The notes beneath the pieces were generated by a model. It was not told the origin of the DNA. It did no database searches and saw only the letters and a program-made list of their open reading frames with translations. A program made the position numbers and the translations under genes. A stretch of DNA of 64,000 nt. Origin: Acidobacteriota bacterium (GTDB taxonomy: Bacteria > Acidobacteriota > Thermoanaerobaculia > Multivoradales > J023). Shown here piece after piece: positions 36,902 through 47,228 of the stretch (position 1 is the first letter of the stretch; each line of letters starts with the position of its first letter). The stretch is from positions 186,001-250,000 of the forward strand of contig JAJCXR010000026.1 of NCBI GenBank assembly GCA_029263315.1. Direction: 5' to 3'.

Positions 36902-37650
36902 GAGCGGGCCAGCCAGCCGGGTAGGTCGCTTGCTACCTTGAGACAGATCAGCGGCTCGAAGGCGCGCAGGGTCTTCCTCGGGTGGGCACCGCAGAGCACC
37001 GCCACCGCACGGACATGAGCGTTGCGCGCCATCTCCAGATCAAACGATGTGTCGCCGATCATCAAGGTTTCATCGGCTCGGCACCCCATCTCTCCCATGA
37101 TCTCCAGCAGCATATGGGGCGCCGGCTTTGAGGGCGACTCGTTGACCGTGCGGGACGCCTGGAAGAATCTGCCCAAATCACATTGCTCGAAATCCCGATC
37201 GAGCCCGGCGCGGCCCTTGCCCGTAGCGACGGCCATCAAGAAATCCCTCCGCTGCAATGTTTCCAGGGCTTCGGTAATGCCAGCGAAGGGAATCGGTTTG
37301 GCGTGGTAGGTCTTCAGCCAGTGATGGCGGTAGCGTTCGATGACCCGATTCTGGAGCGTCCCATCGGCCTCGGGGAGAAGCTCCCGTAGGACGGCGTCGA
37401 GCCCGAGACCGATGGTCGAGCGCAAGCGTTCGTCCGACGGCGTCTCGAGCTTCAAGTCCTGCATGCTGGTGCGCATGCAGGCGACGATGCTGGCGGCGGA
37501 GTCCATGACGGTGCCATCCCAGTCGAAAACCAGGAGACGGATCTTCTCTAATGCGTTGTGCAAGGTGAGCCTTTGCTGGATGAGCAGGTGGTCATTCCGG
37601 GTTCGAGGATACCGATTCACCCCATCGAGTGGGGCGGGCTGGAATCCCAA
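36886..37650 (-). CDS. HAD-family phosphatase (phosphoglycolate phosphatase-like)
   Basis: LLVFDWDGTVMDSAASIV; AVATGKGRAGLDR; MIGDTSFDLEMARNAHVRAVAV. Confidence 0.85.
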   Translation of the reverse strand: MGFQPAPLDGVNRYPRTRNDHLLIQQRLTLHNALEKIRLLVFDWDGTVMDSAASIVACMRTSMQDLKLETPSDERLRSTIGLGLDAVLRELLPEADGTLQNRVIERYRHHWLKTYHAKPIPFAGITEALETLQRRDFLMAVATGKGRAGLDRDFEQCDLGRFFQASRTVNESPSKPAPHMLLEIMGEMGCRADETLMIGDTSFDLEMARNAHVRAVAVLCGAHPRKTLRAFEPLICLKVASDLPGWLARSQASP

Positions 37651-37716
37651 TCATAGTAGAATCCAAAGACAGCCAGAGCCTACCAGGCCCTAGTCCTTTT
37701 CAATGAAGCGCATGCT

Positions 37717-39666
37717 GTGCTGGAGAAAGACATGATCCCAGTCAAAGCCGATATCGCGTCTCGCTCTCATTTACCTTCGCGTCAGGCCTACGATGAGATG
37801 TACCGTCGTTCCATTTCCGATCCGGAGGCTTTTTGGCTCGAGCAAGCGCAACGCCTGGATTGGGTGAAGTCTCCTGAGCAGGCCGGCCGGTGGGATTTCG
37901 AGACGGCGGATATTTCTTGGTTTGCCGGCGGCAGCCTCAATGCCTGTACCAATTGTGTCGATCGCCACGTGGATCGCCTGGGCGATAAAACGGCAATCAT
38001 CTGGGCGGCCGACGAGGTCGGCACGTACGAGCACATCACCTACAAACAGCTTCAGCGCCATGTCTCTCGGGTGGCCAACGTATTGCGGGCCCATGGTGTG
38101 CAAAAAGGGGATCGGGTCTGTATCTACCTTCCGATGATTCCCGAGTTGGCCTACACCATGTTGGCCTGTGCTCGCATCGGCGCCGTCCACTCCATCGTCT
38201 TTGCCGGATTCTCAGCCGCCAGTCTGCGCGACCGCATTGTCGATGCCGGTTGCAAAATTCTGATCACCGCCAACGAAGGGTTACGCGGCGGACGCACCAT
38301 CCCCCTCAAAGCCACGTCCGACGAAGCCGTCGACGGGCTCGCCTTGGTCGAGACCCTGCTCGTCGTGCGGCGTACGGAGACCGATGTGCCGATGGTCGAC
38401 GGCAGGGATTTTTGGTTGCACGAAGAAGCAAAAAAGCAGCGCGCTGTGTGCCCCGCGGAAGCCATGGACGCGGAAGACCCGCTGTACATTCTCTACACCT
38501 CAGGCTCGACCGGTCAGCCCAAAGGGGTTCTACACACCACCGGCGGTTACCTGACCTATGTTGCCTTGACCCATGAAATGGTCTTCGACCTGCAAGAGGA
38601 CGACATCTATTGCTGTGCCGCCGACATCGGCTGGGTGACCGGCCACAGTTACATCATCTACGGACCCTTGGCCAATGGAGCGACGACGGTGATGTTCGAG
38701 TCGACGCCCCTCTACCCCGATGCCGGCCGCTACTGGCAGATGGTCGACGACCTCGGTGTGACCATTTTCTACACCGCTCCGACCGCCCTACGAGCGGTGG
38801 CACGGGAGGGCGACCAATGGGTGCAGCGCCACCGACGCAGCTCATTGCGCATCCTGGGCTCGGTGGGTGAGCCGATCAACCCCGAGGTTTGGATGTGGTA
38901 CCACGACGTGGTGGGAGAGCAGCGCTGTGCCGTCGTAGACACCTGGTGGCAAACCGAAACCGGTGGCATTTTGATCTCGCCGTTGCCCGGCGCCATCCCC
39001 TGCAAGCCCGGCTCCGCCACCATTCCGTTTTTTGGTGTCGAGCCCGTGTTGATCGATACCGAGAGCAAGATTCTGCAGGGCGATGGCGTATCGGGCAATC
39101 TATTCATCCGCAGCTCTTGGCCAGGTCAGGCGCGCACCATCTACGGCGACCATCAGCGTTTCGTCGATACTTACTTCTCGACCTATCCCGGGTACTACTT
39201 CACCGGTGACGGCTGCCGCAGGGACGAAGACGGTTACTACTGGATCACCGGTCGTGTCGACGACGTGCTCAACGTTTCGGGGCATCGCATGGGGACGGCG
39301 GAGGTGGAGAGCGCCTTGGTGGCCCACAAGGCGGTGGCGGAAGCGGCGGTTGTCGGCTTCCCGCACGACATCAAGGGCACGGGCATTTTTGCCTACGTCA
39401 TCGTCACGCCCGAGCATGGAGGTTTGGGCGACGACGAGTTGGTGGCCGAGCTTCGCAGCCAAGTGCGGACCGTCATCGGTCCCATCGCCACTCCAGATCG
39501 TATTCAGATCACTTCTGTCTTGCCCAAGACGCGCTCCGGCAAGATCATGCGCAGAATTCTCCGCCAGATCGCCGCCGCCCAGTACGAAGACCTGGGCGAC
39601 GTCACCACCCTGGCCGACCCGAGCGTCGTCGAGACCTTGGTCGAAGCTCACCGCGACGGGTCTTGA
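37717..39666 (+). CDS. acs: Acetyl-CoA synthetase
   Basis: [74 protein letters not shown]. Confidence 0.95.
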   Translation: MLEKDMIPVKADIASRSHLPSRQAYDEMYRRSISDPEAFWLEQAQRLDWVKSPEQAGRWDFETADISWFAGGSLNACTNCVDRHVDRLGDKTAIIWAADEVGTYEHITYKQLQRHVSRVANVLRAHGVQKGDRVCIYLPMIPELAYTMLACARIGAVHSIVFAGFSAASLRDRIVDAGCKILITANEGLRGGRTIPLKATSDEAVDGLALVETLLVVRRTETDVPMVDGRDFWLHEEAKKQRAVCPAEAMDAEDPLYILYTSGSTGQPKGVLHTTGGYLTYVALTHEMVFDLQEDDIYCCAADIGWVTGHSYIIYGPLANGATTVMFESTPLYPDAGRYWQMVDDLGVTIFYTAPTALRAVAREGDQWVQRHRRSSLRILGSVGEPINPEVWMWYHDVVGEQRCAVVDTWWQTETGGILISPLPGAIPCKPGSATIPFFGVEPVLIDTESKILQGDGVSGNLFIRSSWPGQARTIYGDHQRFVDTYFSTYPGYYFTGDGCRRDEDGYYWITGRVDDVLNVSGHRMGTAEVESALVAHKAVAEAAVVGFPHDIKGTGIFAYVIVTPEHGGLGDDELVAELRSQVRTVIGPIATPDRIQITSVLPKTRSGKIMRRILRQIAAAQYEDLGDVTTLADPSVVETLVEAHRDGS

Positions 39667-39714
39667 GATGCTGGCCGTGGTTGGGCTCGGCATTCACCCT
39701 CGGACAATGGGGAG

Positions 39715-39744
39715 TTGACAATAGGGGGGTGCCCTACCTAGAAT
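39715..39744 (+). promoter_or_regulatory. Sigma70-type promoter for tRNA-Asn
   Basis: TTGACA (39715-39720), 18-nt spacer, TAGAAT (39739-39744), 27 nt upstream of the mature tRNA. Confidence 0.65.
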
Positions 39745-39771
39745 CTCCCCCCCGGCCGATGGGCCGACTGT

Positions 39772-39846
39772 TCCTCGGTAGCTCAATGGTAGAGCAATCG
39801 GCTGTTAACCGATGGGTTGGGGGTTCAAGTCCCTCCCGAGGAGCCA
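39772..39846 (+). tRNA. tRNA-Asn (anticodon GTT), CCA encoded
   Basis: Acceptor TCCTCGG/CCGAGGA, D arm GCTCAATGGTAGAGC, anticodon stem ATCGG-ctGTTaa-CCGAT, T arm GGGTTCAAGTCCC, terminal GCCA. Confidence 0.95.
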
Positions 39847-39909
39847 TTCCCTAGACGTCATCTCCCCCCGGACCGCCGGGGGGTAGTTATTTGGAGCGAC
39901 TTTCTTCTG

Positions 39910-41283
39910 ATGCGGCGAACTGGCGATTCGAGTTGGATTCGCTCCTGGCGAGCACTCTATTTGGCCGTCGCCTTCTTCGGCCTGCTTTCGTCCGTCGCTG
40001 GTGCACAGTCCCCCCCGCCCCGTTTTCCCGACATTATCTTGGTGACCGTTGACACCCTGCGGGTCGATCGCCTCTCAGGCTACGGCTACCATCGACAGAC
40101 TTCCCCCAATATCGATGCCTTGATCCGCGACGGTGTGAAGTTCACCGAGGCGCGGGTCCCCGAGCCGTTGACGGCCCCTTCCATGGTCTCGATGGTCACC
40201 TCGCTGTATCCCCATGAGCATGGGACGTCGCGCAATGGCTTGCGCATGCGTCCGGACTTGATGTCGTTGCCTAAGATCCTGCAGCGACGGCGTTATGCGA
40301 CCGCTGCATTTGTCGCCAACTGGACGCTGAGGGATCAGATCTCGGGCTTGGCGGAGCACTTCAACGACTACAACGAAGTCTTCACCCGCAAGCGGTGGTA
40401 CGTCTTCGCCAGCGAAGCGACGGCCCAGGATGTCAGCGAAGAGGCCTTGGAGTGGATCGGCGAGCATTTGGAGCAGGAAAAGCGGGCGCCGTTTTTCGTT
40501 TGGGTGCACTACGTGGAACCGCATGCGCCGTACCGTTTCCACAAATCGTTCGCCAAGCGCCTGGGCATCCGGCTCAGCGAGGATGTCTCGGCTTCAGACC
40601 GTTACGATACCGAGATAGCCTTTGTCGACGATGCCATCGGGGATTTCTTGCAGGGTGTCGCCAAGGCGACCGGGCGTCGAGATACGTTGACTCTCTTTGC
40701 CTCGGATCACGGTGAGAGCCTCGGCGAGCATGACTATTGGGGTCATGGCAGGCACCTCTACGAGCCGACCCTTCACGTGCCGATGAGCATCACCTGGCGT
40801 AACCGTTTGAGGGCAACGGAGGTCGATGCCCCGGCCTCTCTGATGGATTTGGCGCCCACCGTTTTCGGATTGCTCGATTTGCCGGTGGCGCCCGCTTTTC
40901 GAGGTTTCGACTGGGCCCCGGTGTTGCGGGGCGAGCAGCCGGCGGATATGCAGCGGGTGACGCTGCACCAAGCCCACAAAGGGGCTGTCCAGCGAGCGGG
41001 CAACGCCGCGGCGCGCCGGCAGGGCTTGCTGGAAGTGGGGCGTCTCGAAGCGGGCAAGAAAGAGATTTTTCGCGTCAAGAACGACCACCGGTGGTTCTTC
41101 GATCTGGCGGAGGACCGACGGGAGATGTCCAGTCAGGTTCCCTTGAAATCAGAGCCGTCGAGTGAGCTGGAGGCTTGGTTGGTCGAGGTGCGGGCCGGCC
41201 TCGAAGCCTCCGATGAGTTGCCGCCACCGACCCTCGATGAAGAGAACATGGAAAAGCTCAAGGCCCTCGGATATATCGACTGA
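39910..41283 (+). CDS. Sulfatase-family protein
   Basis: DIILVTVDTLRVDRLSGYGYHRQTSPNIDALIRDGVKFTEARVPEPLTAPSMVSMVTSLYPHEHG; FASDHGESLGEHDYWGHGRHLYEPTLHVP; start approximate. Confidence 0.87.
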   Translation: MRRTGDSSWIRSWRALYLAVAFFGLLSSVAGAQSPPPRFPDIILVTVDTLRVDRLSGYGYHRQTSPNIDALIRDGVKFTEARVPEPLTAPSMVSMVTSLYPHEHGTSRNGLRMRPDLMSLPKILQRRRYATAAFVANWTLRDQISGLAEHFNDYNEVFTRKRWYVFASEATAQDVSEEALEWIGEHLEQEKRAPFFVWVHYVEPHAPYRFHKSFAKRLGIRLSEDVSASDRYDTEIAFVDDAIGDFLQGVAKATGRRDTLTLFASDHGESLGEHDYWGHGRHLYEPTLHVPMSITWRNRLRATEVDAPASLMDLAPTVFGLLDLPVAPAFRGFDWAPVLRGEQPADMQRVTLHQAHKGAVQRAGNAAARRQGLLEVGRLEAGKKEIFRVKNDHRWFFDLAEDRREMSSQVPLKSEPSSELEAWLVEVRAGLEASDELPPPTLDEENMEKLKALGYID

Positions 41284-41342
41284 TCTGCCGGGGACTCGAG
41301 TCAAGGCCCCCTCGGTTGGAGCCCAAGACGCCTATAACGCAA

Positions 41343-41370
41343 CAAGCCCCGATGTTTCCATCGAGGCTTG
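41343..41370. terminator. Hairpin between convergent genes, possible bidirectional terminator
   Basis: CAAGCCCCGATG-TTTC-CATCGAGGCTTG, 12-bp stem with one mismatch. Confidence 0.45.
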
Positions 41371-41395
41371 CTTTCGAGTGCCGATGTGAGCTGGT

Positions 41396-43171
41396 TCAAG
41401 CAGCTCGCTGGCGTCGAGTCCTCTGCAGTGATTGGCGTGCTTTCTCGAGCACGACCCGGGTCACACTGCGCTCTTCTGCTGCTTGCTGGAAGTGGCGCAG
41501 GGAAACCAGCGCCTCTCTATCTTGTTGCAAGCTCCCGAATAGGGGAACGATGGAAGAGCTGAGACCCTCGAGGTCTGCAAATCGACCTTGGCGGGAATAG
41601 AGCTCCGCCAGATCGAGCAGTACCAGGGCCGCATCGACCGACCTGCCTTCGAAGGCGCTATAGGACTCGAAGAATGCGGTTTCCGCATCGGTGAATCGTC
41701 CTAGCTCTCGCAGCACGACCCCCTCGATCCAACGCAGTCGAATACGATGGTCATTGTCGCCATAGGCGAGTGCGAGTTGCTTCACTTGGGGTAACAACTC
41801 GGCGGCTTCGGTATAGTTTTTGGCTTCCGTGTGTACCGTCAATAGAAAATTGAGCACCGCAAGATGGCCCTCTCCATTCCTCTCATTCGATAGTTTTGCA
41901 GCCTCTTCGAGATAAGGGATAGCCGCTGACGGAGTGCTTTCGACATGGAGCAAGGAGGCTTGAGCCACCAGGAGGCGGATCATTCGCTCTGCCTCGGCAC
42001 TGTTCTGATAGTGGTCTCGAGCTTGACTCAGAAGCCGATGCGCTTCGCTAAAGCGGTTCTGCTCCCGCCTCAAGGCGGCGCGGATGATGAGGAGATCTCC
42101 TTCTTCCACGTCGTTCCGAGGTCCCTGGCCCATGAGCCCTTCGGCTTGCAGCAAGCGACGCTCAGCGTCGGCGAGCTCTCCAGCCGCGATCTCGGCATGG
42201 GCCAGATAGGCGTTGCCGAGGCCCCTCAGCTGGGTAAGGACGGTGTTGTCGTTGATCGTGCGGGCCAAGGTGTCGACGCTGGAAAGCGCCAGCTTGGCCA
42301 AGTGGATACCGTACTCGGGATCACGCTCACCGACAGCGTAGGAGCGATCACAGAGGAGATGGAATAGGGTCGATGTTGACAGGCGGAGGTCGCCGACGAG
42401 TCGCAGGTGCTGGTTGCGGTCGGTCCGCAGCAGCTCCTTCAGGATCTCCTCCGCTTGGAGGCGATCAATCTCTGTGCCCTTGAGGCGAAACTCAAGCGCA
42501 GACTCGTCGACGTTGGATCGCCCCACGTCGTCGTCTTCGGCAAGGACCATGTCTCCGGCATCGCCACCGGACGACTGTCCGAGCAGGCTTCTACAGCCGG
42601 GATAGAGTTTGAGCAGTCGCGAGATCAAGGCCTTGGCTTCGACATGGGACAGCTCTCCGGCAAGGGCCTTACGCAGCGCCTCGGGACCGAAGAAGAAGTG
42701 CTCGTCGAGCTTGTCGTTCAACTTGTGGGGAACCGTTCCGTTGGTGGCGTGACCTCCCTTTTGGTTGAGACGGGCTTTTTTGCGGAACTGGGTCGGACGT
42801 TGACCCGACCAGCGGGAAAAAGCGCGACTAAAAACCTGGATGCTGGAGTATCCGAGCAATTCGGAAATCTGCCAGATCTTCAGATTGGTGTCGGCCAACA
42901 ATCGACACGCCGTTTCCAGGCGCCGATCTTCGATGTAGCCGTGCGGCGGACGGCCGACGGCCGAGTGAAACTGAATGGGTACGGAGTTATCCCGTACGCC
43001 ACAGCTCCTCTTCAGCTGATTGACGTCGAGGGTCGCATCGAAGAGGTTGTCCTCGATGTAAGCCAGCAGCGGTTTGAGGCGCTGTGGAGCTCGGGCACGG
43101 TCGAGCCGGATACGCTCCAAAGACTCGATCGCTGCCGACGCCAAAAGTTGTTGTGAATGATCGGTCAGCAT
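41396..43171 (-). CDS. AraC-type HTH domain fused to a TPR-like C-terminal region
   Basis: YIEDRRLETACRLLADTNLKIWQISELLGYSSIQVFSRAFSRWSGQRPTQFRKK; long alpha-helical repeat C-terminus. Confidence 0.75.
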   Translation of the reverse strand: MLTDHSQQLLASAAIESLERIRLDRARAPQRLKPLLAYIEDNLFDATLDVNQLKRSCGVRDNSVPIQFHSAVGRPPHGYIEDRRLETACRLLADTNLKIWQISELLGYSSIQVFSRAFSRWSGQRPTQFRKKARLNQKGGHATNGTVPHKLNDKLDEHFFFGPEALRKALAGELSHVEAKALISRLLKLYPGCRSLLGQSSGGDAGDMVLAEDDDVGRSNVDESALEFRLKGTEIDRLQAEEILKELLRTDRNQHLRLVGDLRLSTSTLFHLLCDRSYAVGERDPEYGIHLAKLALSSVDTLARTINDNTVLTQLRGLGNAYLAHAEIAAGELADAERRLLQAEGLMGQGPRNDVEEGDLLIIRAALRREQNRFSEAHRLLSQARDHYQNSAEAERMIRLLVAQASLLHVESTPSAAIPYLEEAAKLSNERNGEGHLAVLNFLLTVHTEAKNYTEAAELLPQVKQLALAYGDNDHRIRLRWIEGVVLRELGRFTDAETAFFESYSAFEGRSVDAALVLLDLAELYSRQGRFADLEGLSSSIVPLFGSLQQDREALVSLRHFQQAAEERSVTRVVLEKARQSLQRTRRQRAA

Positions 43172-43399
43172 GAAATGCGTACCTCTCTTTCTGCGTCTGC
43201 CGGGTTCTTTTCCGTGACCGGGAGCCCTGGAAAGAATAGAGGTATCCGTTGCGGAGACAGATTAATCCACAAGGCGAAATGCTCTGGCAAGGCGTGGTCC
43301 CGATCCTCTTCTGTGGAAAAGGATACCCCGCGGCCTTTGAAAGCCGAGGTAGATCGCAAAAGTGCAACGAAACGTGGAGCAGTGCACACAAGTTGCGGA

Positions 43400-45661
43400 C
43401 TAATGGCGAAAGTAGCGCACCGCCTCGTTTAGCTGCACCGTATTGCCCTGGGGAGGGCTGCTCTGGCTACCATCTCGTTCGATGATTTCTTGGGGAGGCA
43501 GGGGTAAGTCTACGCGCTGCGAGCCTCGGCGACTCCAGCCGACGGAGATCTTTTGCCCTGCAGCATCGGAAAAGCTGTAGACGTAGGTGCCTGGCGGCGA
43601 CGCGATGGGACCTTCGAAGCGGCTACCGAAAAGCGTTTTGGCCAACGTCGCCAAGGCCTGAAAGCTGGCCCGTCGTCGCAGCCCACCCCGTTGCTGTGCG
43701 TCCTGGGGAGCGATCAGGCCATAACCTCGGGCGATCATCTGCCACCAATAGACTCTTTCGACCGTTCCGCTGGCCAGTGTCAAGAGATAAAAGCGGGCCA
43801 GATAGTTGGCCTGGGACTCCTCATCCACCGAGACGGTTTTTCCGGCCGGTGAGTGGGGCCCTTCCCAGAGGGGCCAGTTGACTTCCGTAATCCAAGAGCG
43901 GGGTGCACAGTTGCGGGCCGTGTCGGCGATGGCCTTGACCAACATCGCCTTGCCAATGCTGTCGAATCCCAGCTGTTTGTTTTCTGGAGCCCCTCGGCGG
44001 TCGACGTAGAGCAAGCTGGCGACAACGTCGAAAAAGACCCCAGGATGACGGCGATTCAAGACACCGGCGGTGGCGTGGGGCTCGAAGTCGATGACCGACG
44101 GGCCCAGGATCTCAATACCGGGATAGCGTCGCAACACATCACAGGCCGCAGCGGCGAGTTGCAAGTATTCACCGTAGTGCCAAATACCCCACTTGCTGCG
44201 GTTGATGGCTTGCCCAACCTGAAAATGCCGACCATAGGGGGTGAACATGGCGGCCAGTTTCTCGATGGAAGCGCGCCAGCGTTTCGGATCGCGGACCAGC
44301 TCTCGGTTCTGCGGCAAGACAAAGGCGAGGTCGTAGCCTCGACGATGCAGCTCTGCCGCCAGCTCCTCCTCATGTCGATGGTCTTCCTGCCATGGGTGCA
44401 GGCGCAGCAAGAGGTGCTTCACCCCCAGATCCTCAATGGCCATGAGCAGCGCCTCGGGATCCTCTTCGTGGGGGCGGATACAAACCCCCACCCCCGCCCA
44501 ATCCACCGGCTCTTGGTAGAGATTCCTCTCGAGTTGCCGGTAGCGATGCCAGACACGGGGCACGGCGGCTAAGGTGGTGACATTTTGTTTCACATGGCTC
44601 GGCAAGTCCCAGAGGCGAACCAAGGTTTTCTCGAAGCGGCCGGCATGTTGGTGCGGCTGATCGGAAAGGTGATCCCAGACGATCTTGTCCCTCGAGGTCG
44701 CGTCCTTGGGGGCCTGCGGGATATGCACATGGGCCCGGCGCGGTCGAAAAGGGGCCAAGAGACCCCGCAGGGCGGCCCTAACCTTCTTCTTGCTCTCGAT
44801 CTTGAACAAGAAGCCTCGGTGGTAGAAACGATACAGGCTTTTCTTGGAGCTCCCGAGATCGGGCCCCCAATAGGCGGCGAGGAAACGCTCCTGGTCTTGG
44901 GGGCGAAAGATCGCCAAACGACACAGATCCCTGGTGCGCTGCGAGGTGCTCAGCTGCTCGAGGGTGCGACCTCGATTGAGGTCGATGATCGTCAGGTCTT
45001 CGGCGGACAGGTGCTTGTCGTCGGATCGTCGAGCCGCCGAGTTGGGCTCCGGCAACAGGACATTGCCGATGGAGAGGTCGCGGTGGAAGAAGCCGACATC
45101 GTGCATCCGCCGGATGGCCTGGCCCAAGGCTTCGAGAAAGCGCGCATAGTCGAGCTCGGGAAACGTGGTGTCGAGGGTGCCCTGCTGCACGGCTCTGAAA
45201 ATATAGCGGGCCTCGATGAGCCCTGGCAGGTAGGTGGAGACAAAAAACGAAGGGCCCGCCGCATCCTCACTCTCGATCAGCATGACGGGAGCTGCCGTTC
45301 GAATCCCTGAGGCGGCCAAAGTGCAGGCCATTCGCCAGCTGGCTTCGGCTTTGGAGCCACGGTGACGCCGACGCAGCCTTGCCTTCCAACCCTGGTTGCG
45401 AAATTGCTTGACGACCACGGCAAGGCGCCCCGAGGGTGTCTGCAAGTGGGTGCGATAGAGGTAGTTGCGCCCCCAGTGGATGGTTTCGTCCGCCGTTGCG
45501 GGGTCCACGAGGCCCTCGATCTCGCCGCGCAGATCGACGGGGCGCAGCTCACCGACGACCTCGCCGTAGAACCCGGCGATGCGGAACGACTCGGTCGCCA
45601 AGGGATCCGTCGCTTGGCGGCTGTCGCCGGCGGCTGCATTGGAAATCGAAGGGGCACGCAT
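43400..45661 (-). CDS. Lipopolysaccharide kinase (InaA/WaaP-like) domain fused to a glycoside-hydrolase-like domain
   Basis: Kinase motifs FFHRDLSIGNVLL and LTIIDLNRGR; C-terminal half with TIM-barrel-like segments (HLLLRLHPWQEDHRHEEELAAELHRRGYDLAFVLPQNR; SWITEVNWPLWEGP). Confidence 0.65.
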   Translation of the reverse strand: MRAPSISNAAAGDSRQATDPLATESFRIAGFYGEVVGELRPVDLRGEIEGLVDPATADETIHWGRNYLYRTHLQTPSGRLAVVVKQFRNQGWKARLRRRHRGSKAEASWRMACTLAASGIRTAAPVMLIESEDAAGPSFFVSTYLPGLIEARYIFRAVQQGTLDTTFPELDYARFLEALGQAIRRMHDVGFFHRDLSIGNVLLPEPNSAARRSDDKHLSAEDLTIIDLNRGRTLEQLSTSQRTRDLCRLAIFRPQDQERFLAAYWGPDLGSSKKSLYRFYHRGFLFKIESKKKVRAALRGLLAPFRPRRAHVHIPQAPKDATSRDKIVWDHLSDQPHQHAGRFEKTLVRLWDLPSHVKQNVTTLAAVPRVWHRYRQLERNLYQEPVDWAGVGVCIRPHEEDPEALLMAIEDLGVKHLLLRLHPWQEDHRHEEELAAELHRRGYDLAFVLPQNRELVRDPKRWRASIEKLAAMFTPYGRHFQVGQAINRSKWGIWHYGEYLQLAAAACDVLRRYPGIEILGPSVIDFEPHATAGVLNRRHPGVFFDVVASLLYVDRRGAPENKQLGFDSIGKAMLVKAIADTARNCAPRSWITEVNWPLWEGPHSPAGKTVSVDEESQANYLARFYLLTLASGTVERVYWWQMIARGYGLIAPQDAQQRGGLRRRASFQALATLAKTLFGSRFEGPIASPPGTYVYSFSDAAGQKISVGWSRRGSQRVDLPLPPQEIIERDGSQSSPPQGNTVQLNEAVRYFRH

Positions 45662-45676
45662 GGGAAGGCTCGGCGA

Positions 45677-47209
45677 TCAAACTTCGAGGATGTCGAAGCT
45701 TTCGTGATGCAAATTGGAGTCGCTCTGTAGCAAGAGCTCAGAGCGCAGAACCCGCTCGATCTCTATAAAAACGGATTGTTGATGCGTCTGAAGTGCTTGC
45801 GCCACATCCGGATGAACCCGTAGGAGAATCTCGCGGTCCCGGTAACGGTCCCGTTGACGTAGTAACTGGCGTCTTAGCTCGAGGCAAATGGTTGCCAGGG
45901 ATTTGATACGACGGCTACCACGACAATAGGGACAAGGCTGGGTCAGCACCCGTTCTAGGCTCGGACGGCTCCGCTTGCGGGTGATCTCCACCAAGCCGAA
46001 TTCCGAAATGTTGAGAATCTTATGTTTGGCCCGGTCCTTCGACATTTCGATCTCGAGGGCGGCTGAGACTTGGTCGCGGTGCTCCTGCTCGGCCATGTCG
46101 ATGAGGTCGATGACGATGATGCCGCCGAGATTGCGCAAGCGGATCTGGCGGACGATTTCCTGCACCGCCTCAAGGTTGGTGGTCAACACCGTATCCTCGA
46201 GATTGTGACGGCCAACGTAGCGACCGGTATTGACGTCGATGGCGACCAGGGCCTCGGTGGGATGGATGACGATGTGGCCGCCGGACTTGAGCCAAGCCTT
46301 GGTCTTGAGGGCAGCCTCGATCTCGACATCGATGTCGAATCGGTCGAAGAGGGCGGCGTCCTGCTGAAAAAGCTTGACGCGGCTGAGCAGCGAGGGTTGG
46401 ACTTGGTCGATGAAGCTGACGATTTTTTCGTAGGTGTCCTCGCCGTCGACCCAGATGACGCTGTAGCTCGACGACAGATAATCCCGCAGCACGCGCAGTC
46501 CGAGGTCGAGATCACGGTGCAAGAGGGTCGGTGCGGAGACCACATCGCCCCGTTGCTTCAAGCGCCGCCAGAGGCGCAGCAGGTACTCCAAGTCGCTGCT
46601 CAGGTCCTCTTTTTCCCCGGACTCGCCGGCGGTGCGCACGATGAGGCCGGCGTGGGTCGGCTTGAGCTCTTCCAACAGGGTGCGCAAGCGCCCGCGCTCT
46701 TCCTCGTCGTCGATACGCTTTGAGACCCCCAGGTGGTCGACGCCTGGCAGCAAAACCAGTGAGCGACCGGGCAAGGTGATCTGCGTGCTGACCCGAGCGC
46801 CCTTGTTGGGCATCGCATCCTTGAGCACTTGGACGACGATTTCTTGTCCGGTTTTTAGCAACTGATCGATGGACGGGCGCTCTTGCTCCAGGTCGCTTTC
46901 GAGGGCCTCGTCACTCTCCAGGTCGTCGTCACTCTCCAGGGAGGTGTCTTCGGCGTCCTCCATGGGCTCGAAGTTGGACATCGGGTCGCTGACTTCGCTG
47001 ATGTAGAGGAAGGCGTCCCGTTCGAGGCCGATATCGACGAAGGCGGCCTGCATACCGGGCAAGACGCGGCTGACCCTGCCTTTGTAGATATTGCCCACCA
47101 CCCCAAGCTGTTGGTGCCGTTCGATGAACAGCTCCGCCAACCGATCCTCTTCGAGGATGGCGACACGGGTCTGGTGGGCATCGCTCTCGATCAACATCTT
47201 CATGTTCAT
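45677..47209 (-). CDS. rng: Ribonuclease E/G family protein with acidic insertion in the S1 region
   Basis: VGNIYKGRVSRVLPGMQAAFVDIGLERDAFLYISE; IDVNTGRYVGRHNLEDTVLTTNLEAVQEIVRQIRLRNLGGIIVIDLIDM; CPYCRGSRRIKS. Confidence 0.92.
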   Translation of the reverse strand: MNMKMLIESDAHQTRVAILEEDRLAELFIERHQQLGVVGNIYKGRVSRVLPGMQAAFVDIGLERDAFLYISEVSDPMSNFEPMEDAEDTSLESDDDLESDEALESDLEQERPSIDQLLKTGQEIVVQVLKDAMPNKGARVSTQITLPGRSLVLLPGVDHLGVSKRIDDEEERGRLRTLLEELKPTHAGLIVRTAGESGEKEDLSSDLEYLLRLWRRLKQRGDVVSAPTLLHRDLDLGLRVLRDYLSSSYSVIWVDGEDTYEKIVSFIDQVQPSLLSRVKLFQQDAALFDRFDIDVEIEAALKTKAWLKSGGHIVIHPTEALVAIDVNTGRYVGRHNLEDTVLTTNLEAVQEIVRQIRLRNLGGIIVIDLIDMAEQEHRDQVSAALEIEMSKDRAKHKILNISEFGLVEITRKRSRPSLERVLTQPCPYCRGSRRIKSLATICLELRRQLLRQRDRYRDREILLRVHPDVAQALQTHQQSVFIEIERVLRSELLLQSDSNLHHESFDILEV

Positions 47210-47228
47210 GACAAACCCTGGGGTCGAC

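Noticed and set aside
44583-44600. Possible parS-like TGTTTCACATG
   Set aside because: Only about half of the TGTTTCACGTGAAACA consensus matches; it lies inside a coding region.
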